This document shows, piece by piece, positions 1 to 10,726 of a stretch of DNA of 25,764 bases. Both the position numbers and the translations under genes were made by a program. A model generated the notes under the pieces. That model was given only the letters and a program-made list of their open reading frames with translations. It was not told the origin of the DNA and made no database searches. Within the stretch, counting starts at the first letter, position 1, and every line of letters begins with the position of its first letter. Location: NCBI GenBank assembly GCA_011800805.1, contig MPNW01000060.1, forward strand, positions 125,342 through 151,105, written 5' to 3'. This DNA comes from Hirudo medicinalis (taxonomy: Eukaryota; Annelida; Clitellata; Hirudinida; Hirudinidae).

Positions 1-78
1 GAAAATGCACTCTGGATTTGCAAGAGAATGCACCTTTTATTTGACTCGTGTTGAATTCACAAACCTTTTGTCTCCCAG

Positions 79-3000
79 CCCGTCCTGCCCGGGATGAGCC
101 GACAACCCCACATCAGCGACGAAGACAATGCCGAGGACGACGACGACGAAGGCAAGATGATAATCTGCGAGCCACAGGAGACGGGTATGTACTGGTAGTT
201 AAAGTTAAACGATGCAAGGTGTTTGGACCCTGGTGGCCGAGAGGACGAGCCGTCTTTGTTAAGAACCAAGGAGTTTCCATACTCTGATTTTTTACAATTT
301 TGTTTGCTTTCACTTTCAGCATCTGAATCTCAAGAACCCGTTTCTATTTCGGGGTCGTCTGTCTTGAATACTCCTGGCTCCCGGTCCTACCCCGTCCGGG
401 CTCATCAGCGCAGAATGCTTCAGCCGACGGAGCTGGATTTGAATTGCCGTGAGAACATCGAAGACACGGACGACGAGGGAGAAATCGTCCGGTCGTCCGA
501 AGGGGCGGGTTCTGCTCTGTCGAAGTTCAAGTCCTCGAGCGGCGACAAAATTCCCTTACCCTACAAACCCAAAGCAATCAAAGCCAAGGTGGAGTTGCAT
601 GAAACCGTCTTGACTTCTTCCGGCTTCCAAGCGACCGAACTCCCCTACCGAAAGAACTCCGGTTCGACAGTCGTGGCTCTCCAAAACCAGGCAATCGCAG
701 GGGAATCGAATACCGCCCCTGCGGGCATCCTGGCCTTCAATCCCAAGGGTGCCTTCAAGATCCATACCCCTTCAAGGGCCAAATGCTCTAACCTCACCTC
801 AGCTTCTTTCCACCAATCACAAGCTGTTGCCATCAATAGCAGCCAACAGGGAGGATATTACATTTTGGCTCCTCCTCCTGTTTCTTCTGCCAGTATTTCT
901 CACCTCTTAGACACGAGCGATGGTCACCAGGGTTTAAACGCCTCGAAGAAGGCCGAGCTTGGTCAACCTTCGACTTCCTTGCAGCACAGGCTAATGGCTC
1001 CAGTTGCTCTCGGCTCCGCCCCTTCGACCAATGTCGACCTCCCGCCGCCGACTCTATCGTCCAATCACCTCTTGGTTTCTGCTCATCAAAAGCCCCCATT
1101 GGTCAGAGTCAAATCTCCTGCTTCTGCTTCCATCCCCGCTTCCATCTCGTCGGGCAGTCTGTCGAAGAATTCTTTCTTGGCTCATGGCTCAAATGCTGTC
1201 TCTTACGGACATCCTAATGAGCTCAAAAACGTGAGCTTATAGTGTTTTGTTATTGCATCATCGTCATCGCCATCGTCATGATCCACAATCTACACTTTAT
1301 CCATTGCATCATGATCGTCATCATTGTTACCATATGTTGTTCTTAATGTTGGACAGTTGATGCCTCCCTTCTACTTCATAAAGTCTCCTGCATTGTTGAC
1401 GTCGTCGTCGGCCCAGTCGTCTTCCTCCTCCTCATCGTCATCATTACCATCATCATCATCCTCATCGTCGTCGTCATCTCTGCCTCTCCACTATCAGGCA
1501 TACCACATGATCCCGGCGCTAAACACGCAGAACTTCCAGAAACTGGAGGAAATCGTGGCACCGCCTCTGGCAGGGAGCAGCATCGCCAGCAACTTGTCTC
1601 CTCAAGTGATTGGCTACATTGCCTCTCCGCTCAATTCCATCGGAGGATTTTCAGCCAATGCCCTTCAGAAGACTCACTTCCAGTATCTTGTCCCGTCACT
1701 CCTGGCTCCTCCTCCGACCAACGAGCCGTCCAATCCCGCAGCAGGATCGGGCAACTCGCACCAGCAGACGAAGATGGAAGCCGTTCAAGCTACGACTATT
1801 GCACAAGGTCTGCCTGCTGGTGTAGCTCTCCAACAACTATCGTCCCAGTGCCAAGCTTTCGTCCTCAAGTCTCCTGTTTCACTTGGCAATGCTCAGTCAT
1901 CCAATTTGCAGCAGCAACAACAACAACAAATTGTACAGAAGATTCAAGCCACGAATCAGTCTCGTCTTCATCAGCAACAACAACAACAACAACAACAACA
2001 GCAAGTTCATGTTGTTTTTCAACAGAACAATGTCGCTCAACAACAACAACAACAACAACAACAACAACCTGCCAAATTTCATCCTCAGCAACAACTCATT
2101 AATCAGACAACCAATCAAATGCAGGGTCAACAGGTTTTAGCCAATCACCAACAACAGCTGAATAAGGCAGCCAATCAGCAACACTCTGCGCTTCGTCATA
2201 GCCAATCGCAACAGGCCACCATTTTGACGCCCGTCCAGTTTCTGCTTTTCAATCAACAACAAGGTAACTTGACTGCTCTGCCTCCGACCTCACCAATCAC
2301 GGCAGGAGTGGGCGGAGCGAGCGGCTTCAAGCTTCCCAATCAAAATCAAGCAATCGTTCTCTCTCCTGCAGCTAGCATCGACAATTACTTAAACAATGTT
2401 CCATCGTCTTCTTCGTCCTCAGTTTTTTGTTATCCCATCGTCATCGGTTCGCACAGTAATGGCAACGGTGTCAACAAATCCAGTCTGCCTTCTATTGGCT
2501 CAAATGCAAAACTCTCGACCAATGAATCTACGGCGACCTTTTGTTCCTCTAGCGCCGACAAGAGAGCGATGGCAACTTCGAGCAGCCAGGTCAACTTCCT
2601 GAGGGGTGAGAGCTGCTACATCACCATAACGGGGCTGCCCTCAATTTTCACCCAGACCAAGGTCAGGACTACCTTAGCCAGCATCCCTGTGGCCACAGAA
2701 ACAAAGCCTGGAGATGGTTAATTGAAAAATTCTATTGTTCAATGTATTTTTAGAATGTTTAACTTAAACACTGACTTAAAGCTAACTTCTTTCGCCTAGG
2801 TCCAACAACTTCACTGTACCTGGGTGTTCCTCCAGTATCATCATCATCACCAAGGATTCCAAAGTCCCCCTTGATGTCACCCTTTTTGATGACATCATCT
2901 GTGGGATGCCCACCTCCTTCTGTCCATCCCGGACATTCTCAACACTACCATACCTCTCAAGTCCCAACAACTTTGCTACTGTCCTCCACTTTGATGTCCA

Positions 3001-4472
3001 GTCCATCTATCCATACCAGTTTGGCCACACTTCCCAATGTCCTTATGACTTCAAGGATGGCTGGATCAAACTCTGGTGACCCCGTTTCAACCAAGAGACA
3101 GCCATCCTTGACCAAGTTGAACTCAAGGGTTCAGAATCTTGACCAGGGCTTTGACTGTTCTTTGGCCTCCGGTCGCCCTATAGTCAGCCAGTTGCTGACC
3201 AATCAAAAGTCCGGCTCGAATCTCTGTCATCCGATCGACGCCAGGGAGGTCGGCCAAATGGACAGCCTGTCGAAGGCACTGATTGATTCGTTGGCTTCAA
3301 AGAGGATGACGATGGATGGAAAAGTTTCTATGGGAGACCTTTCTGTCGGTGCCTCCTCCTCTCAGAGCCTGGCACTTGCAGAGGTTCGATCTGAAGATCA
3401 TGGCTTTTGTCGGAATTTCTAAATTTTACTTTAATTATTAATCGCATAGATTACATTTCATTACAGATTTATTACATAGATATTTATTACGTCATGTATC
3501 CCTTTATTCACCTGTTAGTATTGTTTTAGTGTAGCGTTCGTACACGATCTTGAAATTACAGCCATCGTCGACTTTATTTCAGGGCACCTCAGGCATGCCT
3601 CTCTCGTCCTCGTCCTTGTCTTCCTCTTCCTCGTTTAAACTGTCATCGACCCCAGGACAGCCGAAGGTCGGAGAGTTGACATTGGTTTGCATTGTCGTTG
3701 TTGTTTTTTAGCGTGAATTGGTTTACTGTTATTAGTGGCCGTCGTTATAATATAAAAATATTAACCAATATTTAAAAACATTAATCAATGGCCAAGATGA
3801 CGTCGTCTTACTCCAATAGCAGGCTAGCTTTTGATTATGTTGCTCAATTGAGATCTTGTTGCAGCCTCCAACGTCGTCGTCGTTCGGGAAATCCCGTCTC
3901 ATTCCTCCGCCTCTTCCCTCCATCCTGACCCTCTCTCAGGTCAAGCCCTCTCCGTCCTCTCCAAGCCACTGCGGCTTCAAGACCCTGCCCTCGGCCTCAC
4001 CCAACGTGGCCAGCCCTAGAAGGTCCAAGAAGTTGGCGAAGGAGGCCACGACCCCTGGAAACATGCAGGACCTGTGAGTTGGCGATTTGTCACCGTCATT
4101 GTTGTTGTTGTTGTTGTTGCTGTTGCTGCTGCTGTTGCTGTTGTTGTTATACTATAACTATAACAAATATAACTGACTAATACAATTGTACTACCGACAA
4201 TTCCGATGTTGTTAGCCACTTTGAAGTGCCCGTGACACCGACAGACGACCGTAACGCCGTCGTCCGTGACATTGAAACCGTCGTCATCCTCGTTGCAGGA
4301 CCCCGAGGGAGATGAACTTCCACGAGAAGATTCAACAGCTGCCCCAGTTCAACCCCGACCTGAACGAGGCGGGCACCCCCCTGCCGAAGAGCCCGAGGGA
4401 CATCGTCAGTAGCTACAGGAAGAAGAGGAAGAATTACTGCCTCTTCAATACCGGTGAGTGATGGCAGTGACA

Positions 4473-4508
<36 letters not shown>

Positions 4509-5406
4509 GCGATCGTTACGATGATGGAGATTTGGATGGTCATGATGAGAAGAGCTGTTGTTTTCATGTTTCTGATGATGTCAAAGATATTGCAAGGTAT
4601 TGGTGACATTCTTGGCAAAATCGATTATCTTAGTAATTATTATTATCAGTCTCAGCAACAACAACAGCAGCAACAACTTGATTATTCCTTAATTATTAAA
4701 TCAATTAGTCCATCCCAATCCACTGGCAATGATAACGACACGACGAACGACTTTCAGAATGCCTGGACGTCGAGGACCAGACGAGAGGAGTGAGGTCGAG
4801 GAACGGCTCCGAGTGCAACACGCCGAAAACGCCGAAGTCTGCCGCCAAGTTCGAGGACAGGCACTTCTTTGGTAGCAACTTCAGCCTCGACACCATCGCT
4901 GAATTTGAAAGCTCATCGAGAGGTGATGATGATGATGATGACGATGTTAATGATAATGTTGATGATGGCGTGCAGGTCGGCCGAATGGGTTACGTTCCTG
5001 CATACGACGGTAATGACAACAGTCGTAATGTGTCGTGTTCGAAACCCAGCCTGCACTGCCACAAGTGCCCTCGGGAAGGAGCAATGTATAAATGGTTGAC
5101 AAGAAGCCCCTCTGACGCTATGCATATGGCGCTATATAAATGAAGTACATTTACATTTACATTTTTGACACTTCCCTCAGAAACTGAAGACGGACCTTTC
5201 CTGTCCCCGAGGTCGGTCAGGACTCCGAACTCTCCTGGAATCGGCACGAGTCACGGCAAGATGCTGGACCTGAGGAGGCAGCTCGTCTGCCAACACTTTG
5301 AGGAGCAGGGCACCATGTTTCCAACGAGTCAGTTCATTTGGCGGTGTTTTGTGTTTTCGGGTCGTGTTGGTTTCGATGATGACGATGATGATGATGATGA
5401 TGGTGG

Positions 5407-5440
<34 letters not shown>

Positions 5441-6015
5441 GATGATGATGATGGTGATGATGATGGTTGTGACATCGGCAAGGACGACGATGATGATGAT
5501 GATTCGTTACAATGATTTGTCGGCGTCCCAAGTGAATTGACAAAGCAATGATTACTTGAAAGTTCTTCATTTCCTCGACCATTCACCCAGCCCAAGCCAC
5601 GGCCCTCTTCCAAACACGGTACGCCGACATCTTCCCGAAAAAGACTCAACTCCAGCTCAAGATCCGAGAGGTCAGACAGCGCATGATGTCCGAGTCTCAG
5701 AACAACTCCGCAACGTCGCCGGCCTCTTTCTCCGTGCCCTCGTCCTCGGGCTGCCTCGTCGTGCCGTCCTCGGGCTGCCCGACCACGGTATCCTGTTTGG
5801 CGTCCCTAGGGAGCGGCGGACATGGCAACGGCGATGCTCGATCTTTCGAGACTCGTGACAGGCAGTCGTCTTTCCAGCCCGCACCTCGGCCGAACGACGG
5901 AGTCCGGGGGCTGCCGATCACTCCTCCCCCTTCGTCTTCGCCGGCTTTCGCAGCTTCGGTCTCGTCGCCAACGGCTGCGAGCACTTCGAGCGGCCGTGAC
6001 AATGAAAGTTCGTGA
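79..6015 (+). CDS. cic: Capicua transcriptional repressor, C-terminal portion (5'-partial gene)
   Basis: This is the 3' part of a capicua gene, the HMG-box repressor controlled by receptor tyrosine kinase/MAPK signalling; the HMG box lies upstream of the window. Exons read as 79-184, 320-1230, 1357-2716, 2800-3383, 3583-3666, 3865-4073, 4299-4453, 4758-4922, 5181-5327 and 5591-6015. All have AG acceptors, GT donors and compatible phases, giving about 1381 codons here. Identification rests on the last four exons. Exon 7 encodes LPQFNPDL and SYRKKRK, and exon 8 encodes NTPKTPKS and [10 protein letters not shown]. Exons 9-10 encode [18 protein letters not shown] followed by [15 protein letters not shown] and [10 protein letters not shown], the C1 motif that works with the HMG box in DNA binding. 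The middle is low-complexity Ser/Pro/Gln-rich. The donor at 3384 and the 84-nt exon 3583-3666 are the weakest calls; that exon keeps frame and could be alternative. After C1 comes a Ser/Pro-rich tail of about 110 residues. Confidence 0.9.
1390..2150 (+). repeat. Poly-Ser and poly-Gln coding tracts in capicua exon 3
   Basis: Within the coding exon 1357-2716, a TCG/TCA/TCC-rich run (about 1399-1482) encodes two serine runs. Three CAA/CAG runs (about 1909-1929, 1972-2002 and 2038-2068) encode glutamine runs of about 7-11 residues. Antisense and other-frame readings of these tracts produce long Leu, Asn, Thr or Met runs that are not genes. Confidence 0.9.
4472..4508 (+). repeat. (ATG)n microsatellite in capicua intron 7
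   Basis: About twelve tandem ATG/GAT units begin 18 bases after the donor at 4454. The Met-rich reading through it is a repeat artefact. Confidence 0.95.
4923..4970 (+). repeat. GAT-rich repeat beginning at a capicua splice donor
   Basis: The intron 8 donor reads GTGATGATGATG, so the microsatellite starts at the first intronic base. It degenerates into AATGATAATG units and runs up to the SINE-like segment. Confidence 0.85.
4970..5160 (+). mobile_element. tRNA-derived SINE-like element in capicua intron 8
   Basis: The head has an A-box-like stretch (GGCCGAATGGGTTACG, about 4979-4994). A B-box core, GTTCGAAACC, follows about 45-50 bases later (about 5037-5046). This is the internal RNA polymerase III promoter layout of tRNA-derived SINEs. 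The body ends in GGCGCTATATAAATG, a 3' motif I remember from many animal SINEs, followed by a short tandem tail of TTTACA units (about 5143-5165). I saw no clear target-site duplication, so it is probably old. It sits just upstream of the acceptor of the C1-encoding exon. Confidence 0.6.
5181..5686 (+). other. cic: C1 motif of capicua, split by one intron
   Basis: The C1 motif is encoded by the 3' part of exon 5181-5327 and the 5' part of exon 5591-6015. The intron is phase 1: a leftover A at 5327 joins CC at 5591-5592 to give Thr. The motif runs from LRRQLV through FFQ/FPT-type residues to REVRQRMM. As remembered, vertebrate CIC has a near-identical block close to its C terminus. C1 is known to cooperate with the HMG box in recognising TGAATGAA-type sites, so this protein should keep normal operator binding if its HMG box is intact upstream. 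Confidence 0.85.
5375..5515 (+). repeat. GAT/GGT microsatellite in capicua intron 9
   Basis: Imperfect GAT and GGT triplets fill the first half of the intron between the two C1-encoding exons. The Asp/Gly, Met/Val, His and Ser/Pro homopolymer readings across it come only from the repeat. Confidence 0.9.
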
Positions 6016-6545
6016 CGTCGACCGGTTCGACTCTAAGGTCTGTTCCTCGGGATTTTCGCGAGGTCCGAACGAACCGCAGAAGCCGTCGCCGCCGACTGCC
6101 GCTCGTAACGACCCCCGCTCGGTCTCTCGGCCTTCTTGGCGACGACGGCTCGCGAGCTACGGTCGCCGTCTTTGTTATCGTCGTTGCTATCATTCTTGTT
6201 GTGTTCTCGTTGCTGCCGACAATATCGCTACAAATCGCTAAGATCGTTTACCCCGCCAGTGGGAGGGCCTCTTCGAAGCGGGAGACGCCGAGGTCCGCCG
6301 TGAACCCGACGCAGTGGTCGAGGGGCAGACACCCTGACAATTGCACTCAAATAACTGAAGGCCGAAATAATGGAACGATTATAATAATAAGGATCGGCCG
6401 TGAATAGTTCGACCGAACGGACTCCATTCAGTGCTTGTCGTAGCTTTTTTTTCTTTTTTTTTCTTTCTTTCTTTCAGTTTTCCGTTTTTTGTTACCACGA
6501 CTGTAATCATCGATTTCATCGTCGTCGTTATTGATTGAGGTGTGC

Positions 6546-6597
<52 letters not shown>

Positions 6598-6602
6598 CGA
6601 TG
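6546..6602 (+). repeat. (ATG)n microsatellite
   Basis: About eighteen nearly perfect ATG units. The poly-Ile reading on the minus strand is a repeat artefact. Confidence 0.95.
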
Positions 6603-6691
6603 ACTAGCACCATGGCGGATGGTCGTCAAGGGTGATTTTTTGAGGAGCAAATTGTTTGATGTCATTTGATAAATAATCAATGAATTGACCT

Positions 6692-6856
6692 GATGGCGAT
6701 GATGATGATAGTGATAATGCTCGAGATGATGATGATGATGATGATGCTCGAAATGATGATGATGATGATGATGATGCTAGAGATGATGATGACGATGATG
6801 ATGATGACGATGATGATGATGATGATGATGATGACGATGATGATGATGATGATGGT
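6692..6856 (+). repeat. Compound GAT microsatellite with periodic CTCGA/CTAGA interruptions
   Basis: Blocks of ATG units are separated by short CTCGAGATG, CTCGAAATG and CTAGAGATG interruptions, which form a higher-order repeat of about 25-35 bases. It then continues as GATGATGAC units. Confidence 0.9.
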
Positions 6857-7138
6857 GGTAGTTAAGTTTCTTGTTTCCGTTGTTGCATCGAGCCCGAATT
6901 CTTTCATGTTTTCATGTTTTCTAGTCTCGTTCTTTCGATATTTGCGGTTTTTCCCTCCTCTGTTGTGATGGAACCTCCCACGGGGCTCTGGCCTTACCTG
7001 CTCGGAATTCCCTCCCCGAGTTTCACTTTCACCCTTCGACGTGCTATTTTCCACGCTGATTGTCGTCATCGCATTGCATACGAATAGGGGCATGCATTTG
7101 TATCGTAAGTCGATGTTCATTCTTGTTCATTGTTGACG

Positions 7139-7146
7139 CCGATGAC

Positions 7147-7182
<36 letters not shown>

Positions 7183-7184
7183 AA
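7139..7184 (+). repeat. (GAT)n microsatellite
   Basis: About fourteen GAT units with one GAC near the start, followed by a shorter (GTC/GTT)n stretch at about 7220-7246. Confidence 0.9.
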
Positions 7185-8195
7185 TGATTATTACGGTTTC
7201 CATGGTGATACCAAGCAGTCGGTCGTCGTCGTCGTTGTTGTTGTTGAGTCCGCTGGTAACGATAACGACGTCTTTCGAGCGTTTTCCCATTGTTGTATAT
7301 AGGAATCTTGTCTGTGATTGGAAGATTGTTTTGACCAATGAAATGAATGTAGGAATTAATTTTTCGACAAAATGAATCGTTCTCCGATGTAAACACGACC
7401 CCGCCCGAGTCCGAGGGGCCCGCTGGGGCTTGGGACGGTCCACGGGGGGTCGCTTTCTTTTCTCTCCAATTTAGAAGATTGTTTGTCAGCCAATTATATG
7501 AGGGTGCCGATTGTTACTTCAATCATTAGAAGCGTTTGTTTCTCTATTTTGGTCTTACTAGCTAATATGCAAATTTAATAGATGGATGTCGAGGCGTTTT
7601 TACTCCGTTCGTTGACGGCAAAGTTTCCGGCCTGCTTCGTGTAGTAAAATGGATTCACTAGGACTTGGTTGGGCTAGTTGGGATGGATTTTCGTTGGACA
7701 TGGTTTGGCATAATTTTGCTAAGCTATCTTGAATAACTCGAGGCAGGGGTCATTCAGAGCTTCGAGGAGGTCAGTTCCTGACCAGTAAGGTTGGGACGTT
7801 TCTATAGTTTTGCTTCCCAGATGGCAAAGAGGTCGGCAGCTAGTGATTTGTGGTGACTGCAGTAAGCTCGGTATGCTTCAGTTGTGTTTACGATGTAACT
7901 GTAATCTGTCGAGTACAAAATTTTACTTAGTGGATTAGACTTGAGATGTTAATGATTAATTTCTCGTAACTTAGTTTATTGCAGTATTTAAATCAAATTA
8001 GAAAAACAATTTGATTAGTAACTCAAAGTTAGGCGCTTCAGAAGCCGTTCTGTTTATCTTTTTGCGATAGCTTCGATTATTAGGCGTCTGTCTGCTAACG
8101 GATTGCTACGGGCGCTTCTTGAAACTAGATTCGCCATAAAATAACATCGAAACTTCTGAGTTGTCTTCTTGGCCAAAAACAAGTTTATCTGTGCA

Positions 8196-10487
8196 ATGTC
8201 TCAGGTCAGCGCTTTAGAGGCCCGATACATCTACGATTCCAGGGGGGTGCCCACTGTCGAAGTGAGTTTTACTTTCGAAGATATCTTGAGGTCCGACTGA
8301 ACTTTGCAAATGTCGTTAGGTCGAGTTGGCCACCAAAGCGGGGACTTTTGTAGCTTCGACTGGCTGTGGCGCTTCTGTCGGCAAACATGAGGTAGGTAGG
8401 AACCTTTGCTTTTCTGCGGCAACCTGCTCAACATTATAGTAATTTTGTACTAGTTCAAAATAATTATGATCAGTTCGCTGAGGAGGAACACCTCAAAAAT
8501 GAAAACGCTCGTTGATTTCTCTTCAGGTCCTCGACCTAAGAGACAGGGATCCAACGATGTGGGGAGGCAAGGGCGTGTTGAAGGCCGTCTCGAACATCAA
8601 TAACATCATCGCACCGGCCCTAGTCGACAACGACTCTCTCGACGTACGGAAGCAGGAACTCTGCGATAAATATCTCCTTGAGCTGGATGGTTCTGAGAAC
8701 AAGAACAAACTCGGATCTAACGGGATATTACCAGTCTCGATAGCCATCTGCAAGGCCGGGGCAGGCAAGAAGAGACAGCCGGTGTACAGGCACATAGCCG
8801 AGCTTGTCGGAAACGACAATTTCATCTTGCCTGTGCCACTGTTTACCATCGTCAGCGGAGGAAAGCACTCGGGTTGTTATTTTGTTATTGTTGATTCCGT
8901 GATTTAAGGTTATCCTTTAAAAACTACTACAGTCAAACAGTTAAACCTATTTCGTACTAAAGTTCGCATCGTTGTAAAGAATTAATTCAAAAAATCAATA
9001 AAACAAATGTGGATTTATTACCGGATCGGCATTCTCGCTCAAACTTTGACTTCTCACAGGTAGCAGTTTGGCTTTTCAAGACCTGATGATCATGCCGACC
9101 GGAGCAAAGACCTTCGCGGAAGCCATGAGGATGGGTTCGGAGACTTTCCAATGCGCCATAGCCAATGCCAAGTCGAAGCATGGCTTTCTCTCTGCTTTGA
9201 TAGGAGACAGTGGTGGCCTTGCAGTGGACGTTGTCAATATGGAAGATGCTTTTGAGATGGTTAGCGAGGCCATCAAGGGGTCCGGCTACACGAAGCAAAT
9301 TGAAATGGCTATCGATGCATCAGCCTCGTCGTTCTACAAGTTATTCTTTATTTGGACCATTAGTGCTACAAGTGTTTGATTAGCAGTGTGTGGATTCGTT
9401 GTACTTCACGGTGTCTAACGCTCTGCTAAGGATATGATCCAAAGTTATTAAGCTACGCAAAATAGCCCAAGGGACCATCCATCCACTTATGACGTCCACA
9501 CGGAGAGGGGGACGGGGTCCGAGGGTCCGAACCCCAGCAGAAAAAGCAGGTGCTTATGGACTGGGGGGGTGCAAAAATCCGGTTTTCGTGTGGATGTGGT
9601 TCAGGTGTGGATGACCCCCAAAAGTGCTTTTGGAGCACCTAGGAACTAGGAGCATCTCATTTCTAACTGAAACCAGTGGCGGATTTAATGGGGACGTGAA
9701 TTTTTAAATTTAAGAAAAATAAATTAAATCTGTTTTAATTTGATATTTTTTGAATTTAATAATTTACGACTTTGGACGAAATATTGGTAGCCGTGCCCTC
9801 TTAAATCCTCCGCCCCTGGTTCCAGTGTGCGCCCCCCTGCCAAAGTGGCCTACATCCTCCCCTAACTTGAAACCAATTTATGAATAGATTAAATAAATTA
9901 ATGACAACGTAACTATTGGAAATCACTTCAGAAAAGAAGCAGACAAATACGATCTGAACTTCAAGAGCTCCAAGTCCGAGCCGCGTCTCTACCTTGAGCG
10001 TTCGAAACTCCTATCGACCTACATCGACATGGTGGGGAGATACCAAATCGCTTCGATCACCGATCCTTTCTATCAAGACCACTACGACGACTGGGCCAAG
10101 CTGAGGAAAGCTTGCCCCAAGCTCCAAGTGGTTGGCGATGACCTGACCGCCAGCAATTACAAGAGAATCAAAAAGGTCTCGCCGAAGAATGCTTGCAACT
10201 GTCTTTGCGTCAAACTCAATCAGATAGGATCCGTGACGGAGGCTTTGAAAGCTTACTTCTACGCCAAGTCGCTCGGATGGTCCCTCATGATTTCTGACAG
10301 GGCAGGAGACACCGACGATCTTTTTATATCTGACTTGGTCATCGGGCTTTCCGCTGGACAGTTCAAGGCTGGGGGATTATGCAGATCGGAGCATTTGGTG
10401 AAGTACAATTACCTCATGAGGGTCGAGGAGATTATCGGACGGAACACCGGTTATGCTGGTCTCAATTATAGGAACTCGGAAGAATAG
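8196..10487 (+). CDS. Enolase-like protein A, predicted catalytically impaired
   Basis: Five exons (8196-8261, 8320-8391, 8527-8872, 9060-9339, 9932-10487) join in frame to 439 residues, the normal enolase length. Family hallmarks are YDSRGVPTVE near the N terminus, GKGVLKAV, LPVPLFTI, MIMPTGAKTFAEA and a C-terminal KYNYLMRVEE. Enolase converts 2-phosphoglycerate to phosphoenolpyruvate in glycolysis. Compared with remembered yeast enolase, Ser39 (here S41), His159 (H160), Asp246 (D247), Asp320 (D325), Lys345 (K349), Arg374 (R378) and Lys396 (K400) are kept. Glu168 is Asp (D169), Glu211 is Ser (S212), Glu295 is Thr (T298), His373 is Asp (D377) and Ser375 is Ala (A379). Loss of the Glu211 acid and a magnesium ligand makes normal catalysis unlikely. 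The donor at 9340 (AAGTTATT) is weak, and reading through it would stop at 9379. A second enolase-like gene follows 240 bases downstream. There are no frameshifts, so it looks maintained. Confidence 0.88.
9671..9821. mobile_element. Short inverted-repeat element (MITE-like) in enolase-like A intron 4
   Basis: The left end reads AACCAGTGGCGGATTTAA (from 9671). The right end, reverse complemented from 9821, reads AACCAGGGGCGGAGGATTTAA. The two ends match apart from one substitution and a two-base gap. The interior of about 110 bases is AT-rich and non-coding. A TIR starting CAGNGGCGG resembles hAT-type non-autonomous elements. No clean 8-bp target duplication is visible, so the superfamily is uncertain. 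Confidence 0.6.
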
Positions 10488-10726
10488 CCAAGGATGTTTT
10501 CATTAGTCTAAGAAATGCTAAGTTGAGTTGAAGTTTTGGAGTTGGTAAAACTACTCTATTTGTTAAGATATGAGACTTCGCGAAATGCAGAGTTTATTTA
10601 TTTAAGTTTACTTTTAAAACGTTTGATTCAAATTCGACGTCTGCCGTTAATGTCGGAGGCGAGGTTGTTTTTCCTTGTTATTCCCCGTCAGCCATTTTGA
10701 GTCTTCATTTTCAAGCGCTATCGAAA
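10488..10726 (+). other. Intergenic spacer between the two enolase-like genes
   Basis: Only 239 bases separate the stop of copy A from the start of copy B. I see no AATAAA on the plus strand and no ORF. The spacer must hold both the 3' end of A and the promoter of B, unless the two are co-transcribed. Confidence 0.6.

Larger units (their letters stand above)
6016..8195. other. Capicua 3' UTR and intergenic region rich in GAT repeats
   Basis: No convincing exon is visible here. The first 300 bases stay GC-rich and probably form the 3' UTR. I did not find a canonical AATAAA on the plus strand. A polypyrimidine run lies at 6445-6480. Microsatellites occupy about 6546-6602, 6692-6854 and 7139-7184. 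From about 7450 to 8195 the DNA is unique sequence without long open frames. A weak TATA-like CATAAAATAA at about 8134-8143 lies about 55 bases upstream of the enolase-like A start codon. Confidence 0.7.

Noticed and set aside
1848..2140. Thr-rich, Asn-rich and Leu-rich frames overlapping capicua exon 3
   Set aside because: They are out-of-frame and antisense readings of the CAA tracts; the poly-Gln frame continues in the capicua phase.
5556..6241. Alternative plus- and minus-strand frames over capicua exon 10
   Set aside because: High GC content removes stops. Only the frame with the C1 motif matches a family and joins in phase with exon 9.
6012..6407. Open frame with a hydrophobic segment just after the capicua stop
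   Set aside because: It has no ATG near its start, overlaps the capicua stop in another frame and matches no family. It is most likely GC-rich 3' UTR that happens to be open.
6428..7302. Long Ile, Met, Asp and His homopolymer readings on both strands
   Set aside because: They are six-frame readings of GAT microsatellites with no unique sequence of coding character.
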